The translations under genes and the position numbers were made by a program. A stretch of DNA of 22,753 nt, taken from Bacillota bacterium. Its GTDB lineage: Bacteria > Bacillota > Clostridia > Peptostreptococcales > Anaerovoracaceae. The notes beneath the pieces are model-generated. The model saw only the letters and a list, made by a program, of their open reading frames with translations. It was not told where the DNA came from and searched no databases. Every line of letters starts with the position of its first letter. Within the stretch, counting starts at the first letter, position 1. This document shows, in pieces, positions 1 to 7,089 of the stretch. The stretch spans positions 1 to 22,753 of the forward strand of contig JAKJCD010000016.1 in assembly GCA_022706625.1 (NCBI GenBank), given 5' to 3'.

Positions 1-290
1 AAACAAGCGTTACCATCGCCGCAGATCATACGCTCTATGCTTTCTGGACGCCTGACGCATACAAGATCGATTACGATCTGGGTGACGGCGGCGTCAACGA
101 TCCGGCGAACCCCGGCAGCTACACAGAGCAAAGCGGCGTGATCACCCTGAAGCCACCCACTCGCGAGGGCTATACCTTTGTTGGCTGGTACACCGGCTTG
201 GGTATGGCGGAAAAGGTGGAAGAGGACGAGGCGATCCCCGTCGGTACGAGGGGATATGTGCGCTTCCTGGCCGAATGGGAGCAAAATTGA
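1..290 (+). CDS. C-terminal fragment of a surface protein with an InlB B-repeat-like domain
   Basis: The frame starting at base 3 is open from the window edge to a TGA at 288-290, giving about 95 residues. It contains the hallmark of InlB B-repeats (Listeria-Bacteroides repeat family): a run of beta-strand-like residues, then PTREGYTFVGWY, then a spacer, and a final FLAEWEQN at the stop. An upstream AFWTPD followed by YKIDYDLGDG looks like the junction between two such repeats. Proteins of this family are usually secreted or cell-wall attached and carry the repeat in several copies. No LPXTG sorting signal or membrane segment follows the last repeat here, so anchoring must lie upstream or be absent. 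A strong terminator follows at 337-380. The 5' part lies outside the window, so the total length and other domains are unknown. Confidence 0.8.
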   Translation, partial: TSVTIAADHTLYAFWTPDAYKIDYDLGDGGVNDPANPGSYTEQSGVITLKPPTREGYTFVGWYTGLGMAEKVEEDEAIPVGTRGYVRFLAEWEQN

Positions 291-336
291 TGTGCCTATG
301 AAGATGCGTCTTAGGGATTATTAATCCCTAAAAAAT

Positions 337-384
337 ATCGGCATAGTTTGGTATATGTTACCGGCTATGCCGATTTTTCTTGTT
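337..384 (+). terminator. Rho-independent terminator of the InlB-repeat gene
   Basis: A perfect 10-bp stem, ATCGGCATAG (337-346) with CTATGCCGAT (365-374), is followed by TTTTTCTTGTTTT on the plus strand. The loop can extend the stem through GGTA/TACC. It lies about 45 bp after the stop at 290. A 21-bp perfect palindrome (311-331, TTAGGGATTA-T-TAATCCCTAA) precedes it but has no T-run. Confidence 0.8.
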
Positions 385-519
385 TTGGGGCGGATGTCGG
401 CATTTCTGCCCATCCACCTCTTTGCGTTCTCCGATTTCGATGTAGTTAATGAGTTCCAGCAATATTTTTGAGATGTTTGCTCTCTGTACAAAAGGATTTT
501 TCTCTACTGTTCCATCCAT
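358..519 (-). pseudogene. Possible relic of a site-specific recombinase C-terminus
   Basis: A 53-codon minus-strand frame (ATG 519, TAA 358) includes SKILLELINYIEIGERKEV followed by DGQK. This resembles the C-terminal DUF4368-type segment of large serine recombinases of clostridial mobile elements, which has a pattern like LI..I.IGE....DG.K followed by a strand ending in Y.FVG. The final strand is missing: the frame instead runs through the terminator at 337-380, so the end is not native. No upstream recombinase domain is present. The assignment rests on a short, weak pattern and may be wrong. Confidence 0.25.
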
Positions 520-540
520 AACCTCAATGTATCAAAACTA

Positions 541-903
541 TAGCCCGGTAGTCGTGTTGAATTACAAATAGAAGTAGAACTGACCCAAATAGATGTGCCA
601 TAGCCTATATTTATTCTCTTTCTTATTGTAATTGTAGCTGCGGCAATTTTATGGTTTTACCACCTTAATCAGAAGCAAAAGCAACGGATTTCAAAGAATT
701 CGGTAGATTCCGTTGCCTTTTGCAGGCTTTACCACCTTAATCAGAAGCAAAAGCAACGGATTTCAAAGAATCCGGTAGATTCCGTTGCCTTTTGCGTTAA
801 AAAGGCAACGGAAATCAGCCTTTCCCCCGAATCCCGTTGCTTTTTGTATGTATTAATGCCATTTTATGTAAGAAAAGCAACGGAAATTAGCAATGTTTCG
901 TAA
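541..903 (+). pseudogene. Decayed frame with one membrane segment, running into the hairpin repeats
   Basis: The frame from 544 reads through one TAG at 601-603 and then stays open to TAA 901-903. After the stop it encodes a hydrophobic stretch (about 610-657) followed by a basic HLNQKQKQR segment, the usual shape of a single-span anchor with a cytoplasmic tail. There is no ATG near the start. Downstream of the anchor the frame is made of the 72-bp duplication and hairpin repeats, so the tail is repeat-derived. It is best read as a remnant of a membrane protein gene whose 3' end was overwritten; I cannot name the parent. Confidence 0.25.
656..795 (+). repeat. 72-bp-period tandem duplication (two near-identical copies)
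   Basis: 656-723 and 728-795 are 68-bp copies that differ at one position (T at 700, C at 772). The offset is exactly 72 bp. Each copy carries one GCAACGGA...TCCGTTGC hairpin, so the duplication also doubled the hairpin. Confidence 0.9.
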
Positions 904-912
904 ATCCGTTGC
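681..912. repeat. Array of four hairpins with a conserved GCAACGGA/TCCGTTGC stem
   Basis: Left arms GCAACGG(A) lie at 681, 753, 805 and 877; right arms (T)CCGTTGC lie at 709-716, 781-788, 834-840 and 905-912. Loops are 20, 20, 22 and 20 nt and are not conserved except in the duplicated pair. Left-arm spacing is 72, 52 and 72 bp. Because left and right arms alternate, neighbouring units can also pair: TTCCGTTGCCTTTT (780-793) and AAAAGGCAACGGAA (800-813) form a perfect 14-bp stem with a 6-nt loop. The region separates the surface-protein gene from the larC fragment. Confidence 0.85.
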
Positions 913-1025
913 TTCTAATTCAGATAATAGGTAAATCCTGTTTTAGAGCCGGTATATTTTTATTCGTACTAAAGATTTAAATCCGTAACGGGTACATTTT
1001 CTATTGGAAGGTTTTTTGCTTTGCG

Positions 1026-1382
1026 ATGGACAGGCTCTTTGACGCCGGTGCGCTTGAAGTCTTTACCGTGCCGGTCGTCATGAAAAAATCCCGTCCGGGA
1101 ACGCTTATCCGCTTACTGTGCTGTGAACAGGATAAGGATACTGTTGTGAGAACTGCATTCAAGTACACCACAACTATCGGCATACGAGAAGTCTTTTGTA
1201 ATCGATATGTGCTGGAGCGCAGTATAACGCCCCTGCAAACTCCATACGGTGAAGTGCGGCGCAAGGATTCCGTTGGATACGGTGTAAGCCGCTCCAAGTA
1301 CGAGTATGACGATCTTTCAAGAATTGCAAAGGAAAAGGGCGTCAGCATTGCGGAAGTGATCCGGCTGATTGAAGAGCAGTGA
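1026..1382 (+). pseudogene. larC: C-terminal fragment of nickel-pincer cofactor protein LarC
   Basis: The 118 codons match the LarC (DUF111) C-terminal region: MDRLFDAGALEVFTVPVVMK, then KSRPGTLIRLLCCE, an ETTT-like TTTIGIRE segment, and an ending of the type EYDDLSRIAKEKGVS. LarC inserts nickel into the pyridinium-dithiocarboxylate mononucleotide cofactor of lactate racemase and relatives. A full LarC has roughly 400 residues; the N-terminal two thirds and the ETNIDDM-type segment are missing. Homology seems to begin just before the ATG (CFAMDRLF), and the in-frame stop at 978-980 closes the frame. A GGAAGG lies 14 nt before the ATG, too far for good initiation. Some organisms make LarC from two overlapping frames, so a separate LarC2 is conceivable, but no LarC1 or LarB/LarE is nearby. 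I read it as a truncated relic next to the repeat array. Confidence 0.75.
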
Positions 1383-1463
1383 TGGCGGATTGGTTCGCAC
1401 AATGCCTGCCCTGCGACGATGAGATGACGGTTAGTGTCCCTTCTATGAACGCCCATTTGAGGG

Positions 1464-2801
1464 TTATTTTGTATCCTGGGGTGTCCCCAGTTTTGTCAGA
1501 TAATAAGCGCAGAATGGCACGAGCCTGCCGTCGTCGAAAACGTGGAGGCTGCATCTCCGTAACCGTTCAAGGTCTATATTCCCCGCATCCTGAAATGCCA
1601 TCGCCGTAATAGTAAAGCTGTGGGAACGGACTCGGCTAAGAAAGCCTTCAAGGGTTTCAATGCCTTCTTCGTCGCCATCTGCCTTTAAATCGGGCACTGA
1701 CCGTTGCCACCTTGTGGCTACAAATAGACGATTTTGCTCGGCAGCACCGGCCTTACGGCGGGTGTCGCCTTCTTTTTCCTGATCACTTCCGCAGCAGCAG
1801 CTGCTCCTTGCTTTGTGTAAAGGATTCAATGTCTGATCGCTCATTACGATGTAGTCGCCATGGAACCCGCACAACGGATGGTCGCAGCGGGAAGGAAGCA
1901 AGGTATCTGCAGGTATAAGAGTTCCCGCCTGTTCGTCGATCGCTTTCAAAAGCTCGTCAAGTGTGAAGCGCATATTGTCAGAAGGGGCTTCCGGTATCCT
2001 TCCGAAATAACTGACAGGCTGAAAATGCACTCCGCGGACAGACGGAGCCTGCGAAACGGCAAAGCGAATGATATTTCCGATATCCCCGGTATTGATACCG
2101 GGAACAATGGTCGGCACAAGGGTCACACCCAGATCATACCGGTCGCAGTTTTCAATGGCTTTCTTTTTTATATCGAAAAGTTCTTTCCCCCGGAGCCTCC
2201 TGTAGATCTCATCATCAGTACCGTCGAATTGCATAAAGACAAAGGACAGGCCCGCCTCCGCCAGTTCACGGACGTATTCGGCGCTTTCCGCCAGTCTTAT
2301 GCCGTTTGTGTTGAGCTGGACATATTGGCATCCTGCTTCTTTTGCTGCTTTGATTATTTGGGGCAGGTCTTCTCTGACTGTGGGTTCCCCGCCTGAAAGC
2401 TGTACCAACGTCTTCCCCGGTACTGCCAAAGCCCTTAACCGGGCTTTAACTGTTTTAAAAGGTATTTCTTCTGACGTCCCTCCTTCGGCAAAACAAAAAG
2501 AACAGTCCAGGTTGCACCGTTTTGTTACTTCAAGCAAAACGCAGCAGGTGCCCTGCCTGTGATCGGGACATAAACCGCAACCGTGGGGGCAGCTTTCATT
2601 CTCGCCCTCCCCTATGGGGGAAAGCCCGCCTCTCCAGCTGTCTATATCTCGGTATCCCCGCCATATCACCGTTTTAAAATCGCCGTGCTCGGGACAGGTT
2701 TTTTCGAGAAATATTTCATTCCCGTAAGCCGCATGGAATGCAGGTATCCTTTTAAGACAGACGGGACAGACGCTGTAGGTCTTTCTTACAATCCTATTCA
2801 T
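1464..2801 (-). CDS. Radical SAM protein of the TrsS type
   Basis: This 445-residue protein has the radical SAM cluster motif CNLDCSFC at residues 96-103, an SGGEP motif further on, and a cysteine-rich N-terminus (CPVC at 12-15, C36, CPHGCGLC at 71-78, CC at 86-87). The C-terminal half has HPLC, SSCCCG and a closing MAFQDAGNIDLERLRRCSLH then PFCAYYLT pattern, which I associate with the MJ0619/tetraether-synthase-like (class D methylase-like) group. The set beside aldehyde oxidoreductases is called TrsS in RefSeq, to my recollection. The start at 2801 is chosen over an ATG at 2849 because GGGGGGAAACG precedes it, inside the end of the upstream gene, with which it overlaps by 8 bp. It is the last gene of the minus arm; no clear terminator follows. 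All metal-binding positions are cysteines, not selenocysteine. The substrate is unknown; methylation or C-C bond formation on a cofactor is inferred. Confidence 0.85.
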   Translation of the reverse strand: MNRIVRKTYSVCPVCLKRIPAFHAAYGNEIFLEKTCPEHGDFKTVIWRGYRDIDSWRGGLSPIGEGENESCPHGCGLCPDHRQGTCCVLLEVTKRCNLDCSFCFAEGGTSEEIPFKTVKARLRALAVPGKTLVQLSGGEPTVREDLPQIIKAAKEAGCQYVQLNTNGIRLAESAEYVRELAEAGLSFVFMQFDGTDDEIYRRLRGKELFDIKKKAIENCDRYDLGVTLVPTIVPGINTGDIGNIIRFAVSQAPSVRGVHFQPVSYFGRIPEAPSDNMRFTLDELLKAIDEQAGTLIPADTLLPSRCDHPLCGFHGDYIVMSDQTLNPLHKARSSCCCGSDQEKEGDTRRKAGAAEQNRLFVATRWQRSVPDLKADGDEEGIETLEGFLSRVRSHSFTITAMAFQDAGNIDLERLRRCSLHVFDDGRLVPFCAYYLTKLGTPQDTK

Positions 2802-4794
2802 CGTTTCCCCCCGGATAATAGGTACACTCATTTCCGATGCATGAATCATTATCGTAATACTGGCTGCATATATATCTTTCTCCTGAATCAGAAAAACATC
2901 CGAAATTCCTTTTAGCCACCTCTATTGAAGCCATTGAGTCTCTCTTGCAGCATCTGGGGCCCCCGAACCTGCTTATTGCCTCCAATGCTAATGCTGTCAT
3001 CCGGTTTGCCTCGCCTCTTTCCTCTTTTGAGAACGGTGTCACTTTATGGATTATAGAATAAGCAATCCCTACTCCTATACATGCCCCACAGGTCCCATGA
3101 GTACCGCACATACGGCCGGCGATTGTTTTCCCGCGGGATATTGCCTCTTTGACCGCGACATTATTCTTTCTATTTTGGGCATTATAATATGCGGCGATCA
3201 AAACTCCCGGAACGATACTGTGATATTCCGGCCCATGCATATTAAGCTGCGGGAGGCTGAAAACTTTCAACGCCAACGGGACCGGATCCGCCAAATCACT
3301 GTTTATACACACTTCCTCAACAAGTTTTAATATGCTCCCTCTATGGCATTCATCACAAACATAGTGCCCATTCATGCAGAAAGTATGGGTGACCTCTTCT
3401 TTTCCGCAATAATGGCATTTGGCAAGCAGAGGCTTGTCCGGAGTGGAGAACAGCTCTTCCCCGCAGACCATGCAGCCGGAAGTGTAAGTCGGCGAATTGC
3501 CTTCATCGATAATAAATGTCCTGATCTCCCCATGCTTTACGTGGTTTTTAACTTCCTGCATTAACGGAGTGCCGTTGAGGCAGCTCGAAAGGACTTTGAT
3601 CACCCCGGAATGGGTCACGATGATAATATCCCTGCCCTTATACGATCCCAGTATCTTCTCCAAGCCTTTTATCACTCTGTACCGAAGGTCGTAATAATTC
3701 TCGCTGTCATTATCAAACTTAAATCCCAAAAGATTCTCGCCCCGTTTTTTGTATTCTTCCGGATAGCGGGTTTTCATTTCGCTTATAAACTTCCCGTCCC
3801 ATTCCCCCAGAGACATCTCTCTAAGCTCGGGAATTCCTTTCACTTTCGCCGGTCCTCTGTCTTCTCCGGTTTTGATTTCCTTACGGCTATACAAAACCTC
3901 TGAAATAATCATGGCTGTCTCCTCGGCACGGCAGAGATCGCTTGAAAAAAACAAATCCGCTGAAATGCCGTATTCTGCCAGCTCTGTCCCCGCCTTTTCA
4001 GCTTGTTCTCTTCCTTTATCCGAAAGAGGGACATCATATTGCCCGAGGAATATTTTTTCTGCATGCTGTCTGGTCTCACCGTGGCGAATCAAAAATAACC
4101 TGTGCCCGGAAAGGGCGTCTTTCAATCCTGCAGTGTTTCCCTCTAAGATATCCTTTTGTTTTTCGCAATACCTTTGGATCTCCTTATAACTTTCCGGGGT
4201 GTCCATATCTAAAACTACGGCCTCGCAGTCTGTTTCAATGAGAAACATCTTATCATCATGGCGGCTTGTGATCTCTCTGAGCCCTCCTTCGCCTTCATAA
4301 GACAATATCTCATTGAAAAACCCTGCCGGGACCAGCAGGGGATGTCCTTTTTTCCCCATGTAACAAGGGACGATTAAATTCCCCGGATGTTTTATATGTT
4401 CATCCAGAAGCAGTTTTATCACATCTTCAGTAATCAGAGGATGATCCGCAGGGATAAGCATGATCCCGGAAGGAGATGCAGGATCCCCTTTGACGGCTGC
4501 CAAAACCCCTGCCTTGACAGATGAATACATGCCTTCATTAAAGTCCTCGTTGAAGGCTTCTTCTATATGATTTTCCGCTAAAACATGCTCTAAGAGTTCT
4601 CTCTTGTGCCCGGTCACGGCGACGATGCGCTTTATCCCGGCTTTTTTAAATGTCCTTGCTAATCTGACGATTGCAGGGACTCCTCCTACCGGCATCATGG
4701 GCTTGAAATCCCCCATGCGGGATGAATAGCCGGCAGCAAGGATCAAGGCGCATACACTGTCGCTCTTGCGGTCGCACGATTTATCTTTCTCCAT
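2794..4794 (-). CDS. Three-domain protein: NTP transferase, histidine phosphatase, DUF5714-like (DVU_1551 family)
   Basis: Residues about 13-210 form a MobA/MocA-like nucleotidyltransferase with LAAGYSSRMG..K at 19-31 and the acidic PADHPL at 115-120. Residues about 231-430 form a histidine phosphatase (phosphoglycerate mutase superfamily) with RHGE at 237-240 and the second catalytic histidine in THSG at 394-397. Residues about 441-666 form a cysteine-rich domain resembling DUF5714 (CMVC 441-444, CHYC 460-463, CGTHGTCGAC 563-572, CC 615-616, C633, C643, C652, C657). MocA and MobA attach CMP or GMP to molybdopterin. Such a transferase joined to a phosphatase suggests activation or trimming of a cofactor nucleotide, which is inference. 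The start overlaps the XdhC-like gene by 14 bp, with AAGG upstream, and the stop overlaps the radical SAM start. This matches the family RefSeq calls DVU_1551 NTP transferase, as I remember it. Confidence 0.85.
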   Translation of the reverse strand: MEKDKSCDRKSDSVCALILAAGYSSRMGDFKPMMPVGGVPAIVRLARTFKKAGIKRIVAVTGHKRELLEHVLAENHIEEAFNEDFNEGMYSSVKAGVLAAVKGDPASPSGIMLIPADHPLITEDVIKLLLDEHIKHPGNLIVPCYMGKKGHPLLVPAGFFNEILSYEGEGGLREITSRHDDKMFLIETDCEAVVLDMDTPESYKEIQRYCEKQKDILEGNTAGLKDALSGHRLFLIRHGETRQHAEKIFLGQYDVPLSDKGREQAEKAGTELAEYGISADLFFSSDLCRAEETAMIISEVLYSRKEIKTGEDRGPAKVKGIPELREMSLGEWDGKFISEMKTRYPEEYKKRGENLLGFKFDNDSENYYDLRYRVIKGLEKILGSYKGRDIIIVTHSGVIKVLSSCLNGTPLMQEVKNHVKHGEIRTFIIDEGNSPTYTSGCMVCGEELFSTPDKPLLAKCHYCGKEEVTHTFCMNGHYVCDECHRGSILKLVEEVCINSDLADPVPLALKVFSLPQLNMHGPEYHSIVPGVLIAAYYNAQNRKNNVAVKEAISRGKTIAGRMCGTHGTCGACIGVGIAYSIIHKVTPFSKEERGEANRMTALALEAISRFGGPRCCKRDSMASIEVAKRNFGCFSDSGERYICSQYYDNDSCIGNECTYYPGGNDE

Positions 4795-5602
4795 GGCCTG
4801 CCCTTACTTTTATCATTTCTGCCGCAACGCTAACAGCGATCTCCTCCGGGGTCTCGGCGAAAATAGACAATCCTATGGGCGAATAGACCTTATCCAGTTC
4901 TTTCTGTGAAAAACCATCATCCCGCAAGCGCTTGAAAGTATCCGCCACCTTGCCTTTGCTTCCGATCATGCCGATGTATGCAGCCTTTCTTTTCAGCGAC
5001 TGTGAAAGCACGGTATAATCAAAGCTGTGGCCTCTGGTCACTATAATGATGTAGCTGTTTTCATCAGTTTTTATGTCCTCAAAGGCATCTTCGAAGCTCT
5101 TTATTACTCTAACCTGATCTGCCTCTGCGAAACGGCTGCTGTTGGCATATTCCTCACGATCATCAATGACCACGGTAGAAAATCCTATATAACTCAGAAC
5201 CGGTTCCAGGGCCAGGCCGACATGGCCTCCCCCGAAAATATAGGCAGTTGATTTTACATCAAATTCTTCAATGAAGCTTTCAGGTTTTGCCGAATCCACA
5301 TATTCGATCAATACATCCGCATCGCCGCCGCAGCGCATATCCAGTCCCTGCTGTTCCTCCGGTTTCAACCTGAACTGATGCAGCTTTGACCCTTTCGTTT
5401 GAAAGGCTTCCAGTGCAAGCCTTTCAACTTCAGCTTCAAGTTTCCCGCCTCCGACAGTGCCGTACCTGGCGCCGTCCTCTCTCATCAGAAGCCATGCTCC
5501 TTTTTTTCTCGGAGTCGATCCTGTTGTTTCGACCACCTTCGCTATTACGAAGCTCTCCCCTTTTTCAATAAGATCCCTTCCGATATATACGATTTTGCTC
5601 AT
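4781..5602 (-). CDS. XdhC-family aldehyde oxidoreductase maturation factor
   Basis: The 273 residues show the XdhC layout: GSTPRKKGA at 28-36, GTVGGGKLE around 48-56, the MRCGG motif at 89-93, a Rossmann-type GGGHVG at 124-129 and GMIGSKGK at 211-218. XdhC proteins bind the molybdenum cofactor, help in its sulfuration, and hand it to xanthine dehydrogenase-family apoenzymes; the client here is presumably the oxidoreductase at 8220-11075. The ATG overlaps the stop of the upstream ligase gene (ATGA) and is preceded by AAAGGAG, indicating translational coupling. The 3' end overlaps the three-domain gene. Cysteine 91 is present, as in functional XdhC. The gene lies in the middle of the minus arm, so it should be made in step with the other accessory proteins. 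Confidence 0.92.
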   Translation of the reverse strand: MSKIVYIGRDLIEKGESFVIAKVVETTGSTPRKKGAWLLMREDGARYGTVGGGKLEAEVERLALEAFQTKGSKLHQFRLKPEEQQGLDMRCGGDADVLIEYVDSAKPESFIEEFDVKSTAYIFGGGHVGLALEPVLSYIGFSTVVIDDREEYANSSRFAEADQVRVIKSFEDAFEDIKTDENSYIIIVTRGHSFDYTVLSQSLKRKAAYIGMIGSKGKVADTFKRLRDDGFSQKELDKVYSPIGLSIFAETPEEIAVSVAAEMIKVRAGHGER

Positions 5603-6657
5603 ACTCCATTCTCCTTTTGTATATGTTGATATTTTTTAACGCCCCGAGGCAACACTTTGTCCATTCTTTTTAGGATGCTCCCGCAGGGACACTGTCCCGG
5701 TATCCATCTGCTCCTGTCTCCGGTTCGGTATCTTATCAGCGGCATGCCTGTTCTGGTCAGAGTGGTGAACACTACTTCGCCGTATTCCCCTTCCTGCGCT
5801 TCTTTGCCTGTTTCCGTATCAATGATTTCAAAATACAAATCATTTTCTCTGGGATGATAACCTGTAAGGGTCTCGCAGCTCACAGCTCCTCCCAGCCCCA
5901 TTTCGGTCATGCCATAGTGTTCAAACACCCTGCATCCCCAAAATCCCGCTATCCTGTCCCGCAATGGATCCGGTATATGATCCGTACTGAGCAGAACCGT
6001 TCTTATCTGCAAAGATTCGACACAGCCCGCTGTAAATCCGGCCAGACTTTGGACCTCCTTCGGGCTGCCCACCATGGAGGTCACCTTTTCTTTTATTATA
6101 ATGTCCTTTAGCTCATTTAGCACTTCTAAAGAACCTGTATCGGGAAATCCATAGGATACAACCCCGCATCCCAGCCTTGTAAGTCCTCTTGCCAAAAGGT
6201 CTCCGACGCTGCCCGGAGTTTTGCAGGGCAACAGGATAAGCAGCGTATCGCTCTCATCCACCAGGTTTTGCATCCCGTGATGAAAGTAATCCACCGTAAG
6301 CTCCTGGTCTTCTTCGGTAAAATAAACCCTTTTAGGCGCTCCTGTGGAACCGGAGGTGTTAAGTGTCACGATGCGGCTGATCCTGCTGTCCGAAACGCAA
6401 ATCATTTCTCTTCCATACCGGATCAGATCATCGGGAGCAGTGAATGGAAGTTCACTTATTTCGTAAATGGATCCTAAGGTTGAGTTTTTAAAACCCTTAA
6501 GTTTTTCTCTGTAAAACCGGCTGTTTTCGATAGCATGATCAAGAGTCCGTTTGATCTGCATCAACTGGTAGTCCAAAAGCCTTTCGCGGCTCAAGACTTC
6601 TAAATCCGCCGCTCCTATTTTATTCTGTATCCATTTATCTAAGGTGCACTTTTTCAT
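5599..6657 (-). CDS. Short AMP-dependent ligase, PaaK-like (DVU_1553 family)
   Basis: This 352-residue member of the adenylate-forming superfamily is closest in pattern to phenylacetate-CoA ligase. The ATP loop TSGSTGAPKR is at 101-110, HYGMTE at 247-252, and the RYRTGD motif at 309-314. PaaK-type ligases run to about 430 residues; this protein ends soon after RTGD with a CPCG and a short basic tail, so the mobile C-terminal lid that carries out the thioester step seems missing. It may therefore only adenylate its substrate, or pass it to a partner (inference). No convincing Shine-Dalgarno sequence precedes the ATG at 6657; the 21-bp gap to the C-GCAxxG gene suggests coupling or weak expression. 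The stop overlaps the XdhC-like start. The substrate is unknown. RefSeq's DVU_1553 AMP-dependent CoA ligase family fits. Confidence 0.85.
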   Translation of the reverse strand: MKKCTLDKWIQNKIGAADLEVLSRERLLDYQLMQIKRTLDHAIENSRFYREKLKGFKNSTLGSIYEISELPFTAPDDLIRYGREMICVSDSRISRIVTLNTSGSTGAPKRVYFTEEDQELTVDYFHHGMQNLVDESDTLLILLPCKTPGSVGDLLARGLTRLGCGVVSYGFPDTGSLEVLNELKDIIIKEKVTSMVGSPKEVQSLAGFTAGCVESLQIRTVLLSTDHIPDPLRDRIAGFWGCRVFEHYGMTEMGLGGAVSCETLTGYHPRENDLYFEIIDTETGKEAQEGEYGEVVFTTLTRTGMPLIRYRTGDRSRWIPGQCPCGSILKRMDKVLPRGVKKYQHIQKENGV

Positions 6658-6678
6658 AATGATTCGGGTTTCATTGGA

Positions 6679-7071
6679 TCATGCTTTTTGGAAAGGTATA
6701 TTATGATCCTCAAACATCTCCGTAAGCTTAAGATAGGTGTTTTCGACCAATCCTCCGCAAACTGCGGCTTTTTTTAAAGGGTTGCTTTCGATCAGTTCAT
6801 CGCATTCCGTGCTGCCGAAGCTGTCTTCAAACCAGTCGAAGAGTTCATCGCAAAGAAACCCTGCCTGTTCCCTGTCGATAAGGTATAAAAGGCAAACAGC
6901 CGCCGAAATGGTCCCGCATGTCCCGCCTCTGTGCATGCCATCACAGAGTCCGGCCATTGCGGCTATCAGGTCTTCGTTTTCCCGGCCCATGCCTTCAAGA
7001 CCCAGCTGCATAATGATCTGGCTGCAGCAATAGCCCTGAAGCTTGAGCTCCATGATCCGCGAAATCTCCAT
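6679..7071 (-). CDS. C-GCAxxG-C-C family redox protein (DVU_1555 family)
   Basis: The 130 residues carry the spaced cysteines of this family: GYCCSQ (C15, C16), GLCDGMHRGGTCG (C43, C52), then C90 in ECDELI and C105 in VCGG. The family is thought to be redox active, perhaps binding a metal or Fe-S cluster, but has no settled function. A GGGGGAAAGG lies just before the ATG, and the gene starts 18 bp after the methyltransferase stop, so the two are cotranscribed. Some relatives in such clusters are reported as selenoproteins; here every position is a cysteine and there is no internal TGA. The residues GLCDG replace the more common glycine-rich form of the central motif. A role in electron delivery or metal handling for the maturation pathway is inferred from context. 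Confidence 0.85.
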   Translation of the reverse strand: MEISRIMELKLQGYCCSQIIMQLGLEGMGRENEDLIAAMAGLCDGMHRGGTCGTISAAVCLLYLIDREQAGFLCDELFDWFEDSFGSTECDELIESNPLKKAAVCGGLVENTYLKLTEMFEDHNIPFQKA

Positions 7072-7089
7072 TTTGCCTTTCCCCCAAAT

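Noticed and set aside
656..912. CRISPR array
   Set aside because: Repeats are short stems with arms in alternating orientation and irregular spacing, two units are a simple duplication including the spacer, and no cas genes are near.
681..912. Integron attC sites
   Set aside because: The arms do not match the GTTRRRY/RYYYAAC core pair, and no integrase or cassette genes are present.
1379..1609. Plus-strand open frame overlapping the larC fragment and radical SAM 3' end
   Set aside because: Most of it is antisense to the radical SAM coding sequence, with arginine-rich composition typical of shadow frames.
2802..2849. Longer start for the radical SAM gene at 2849
   Set aside because: No ribosome-binding site there, and it would add 16 residues without family character; the ATG at 2801 has a GGGGGG site.
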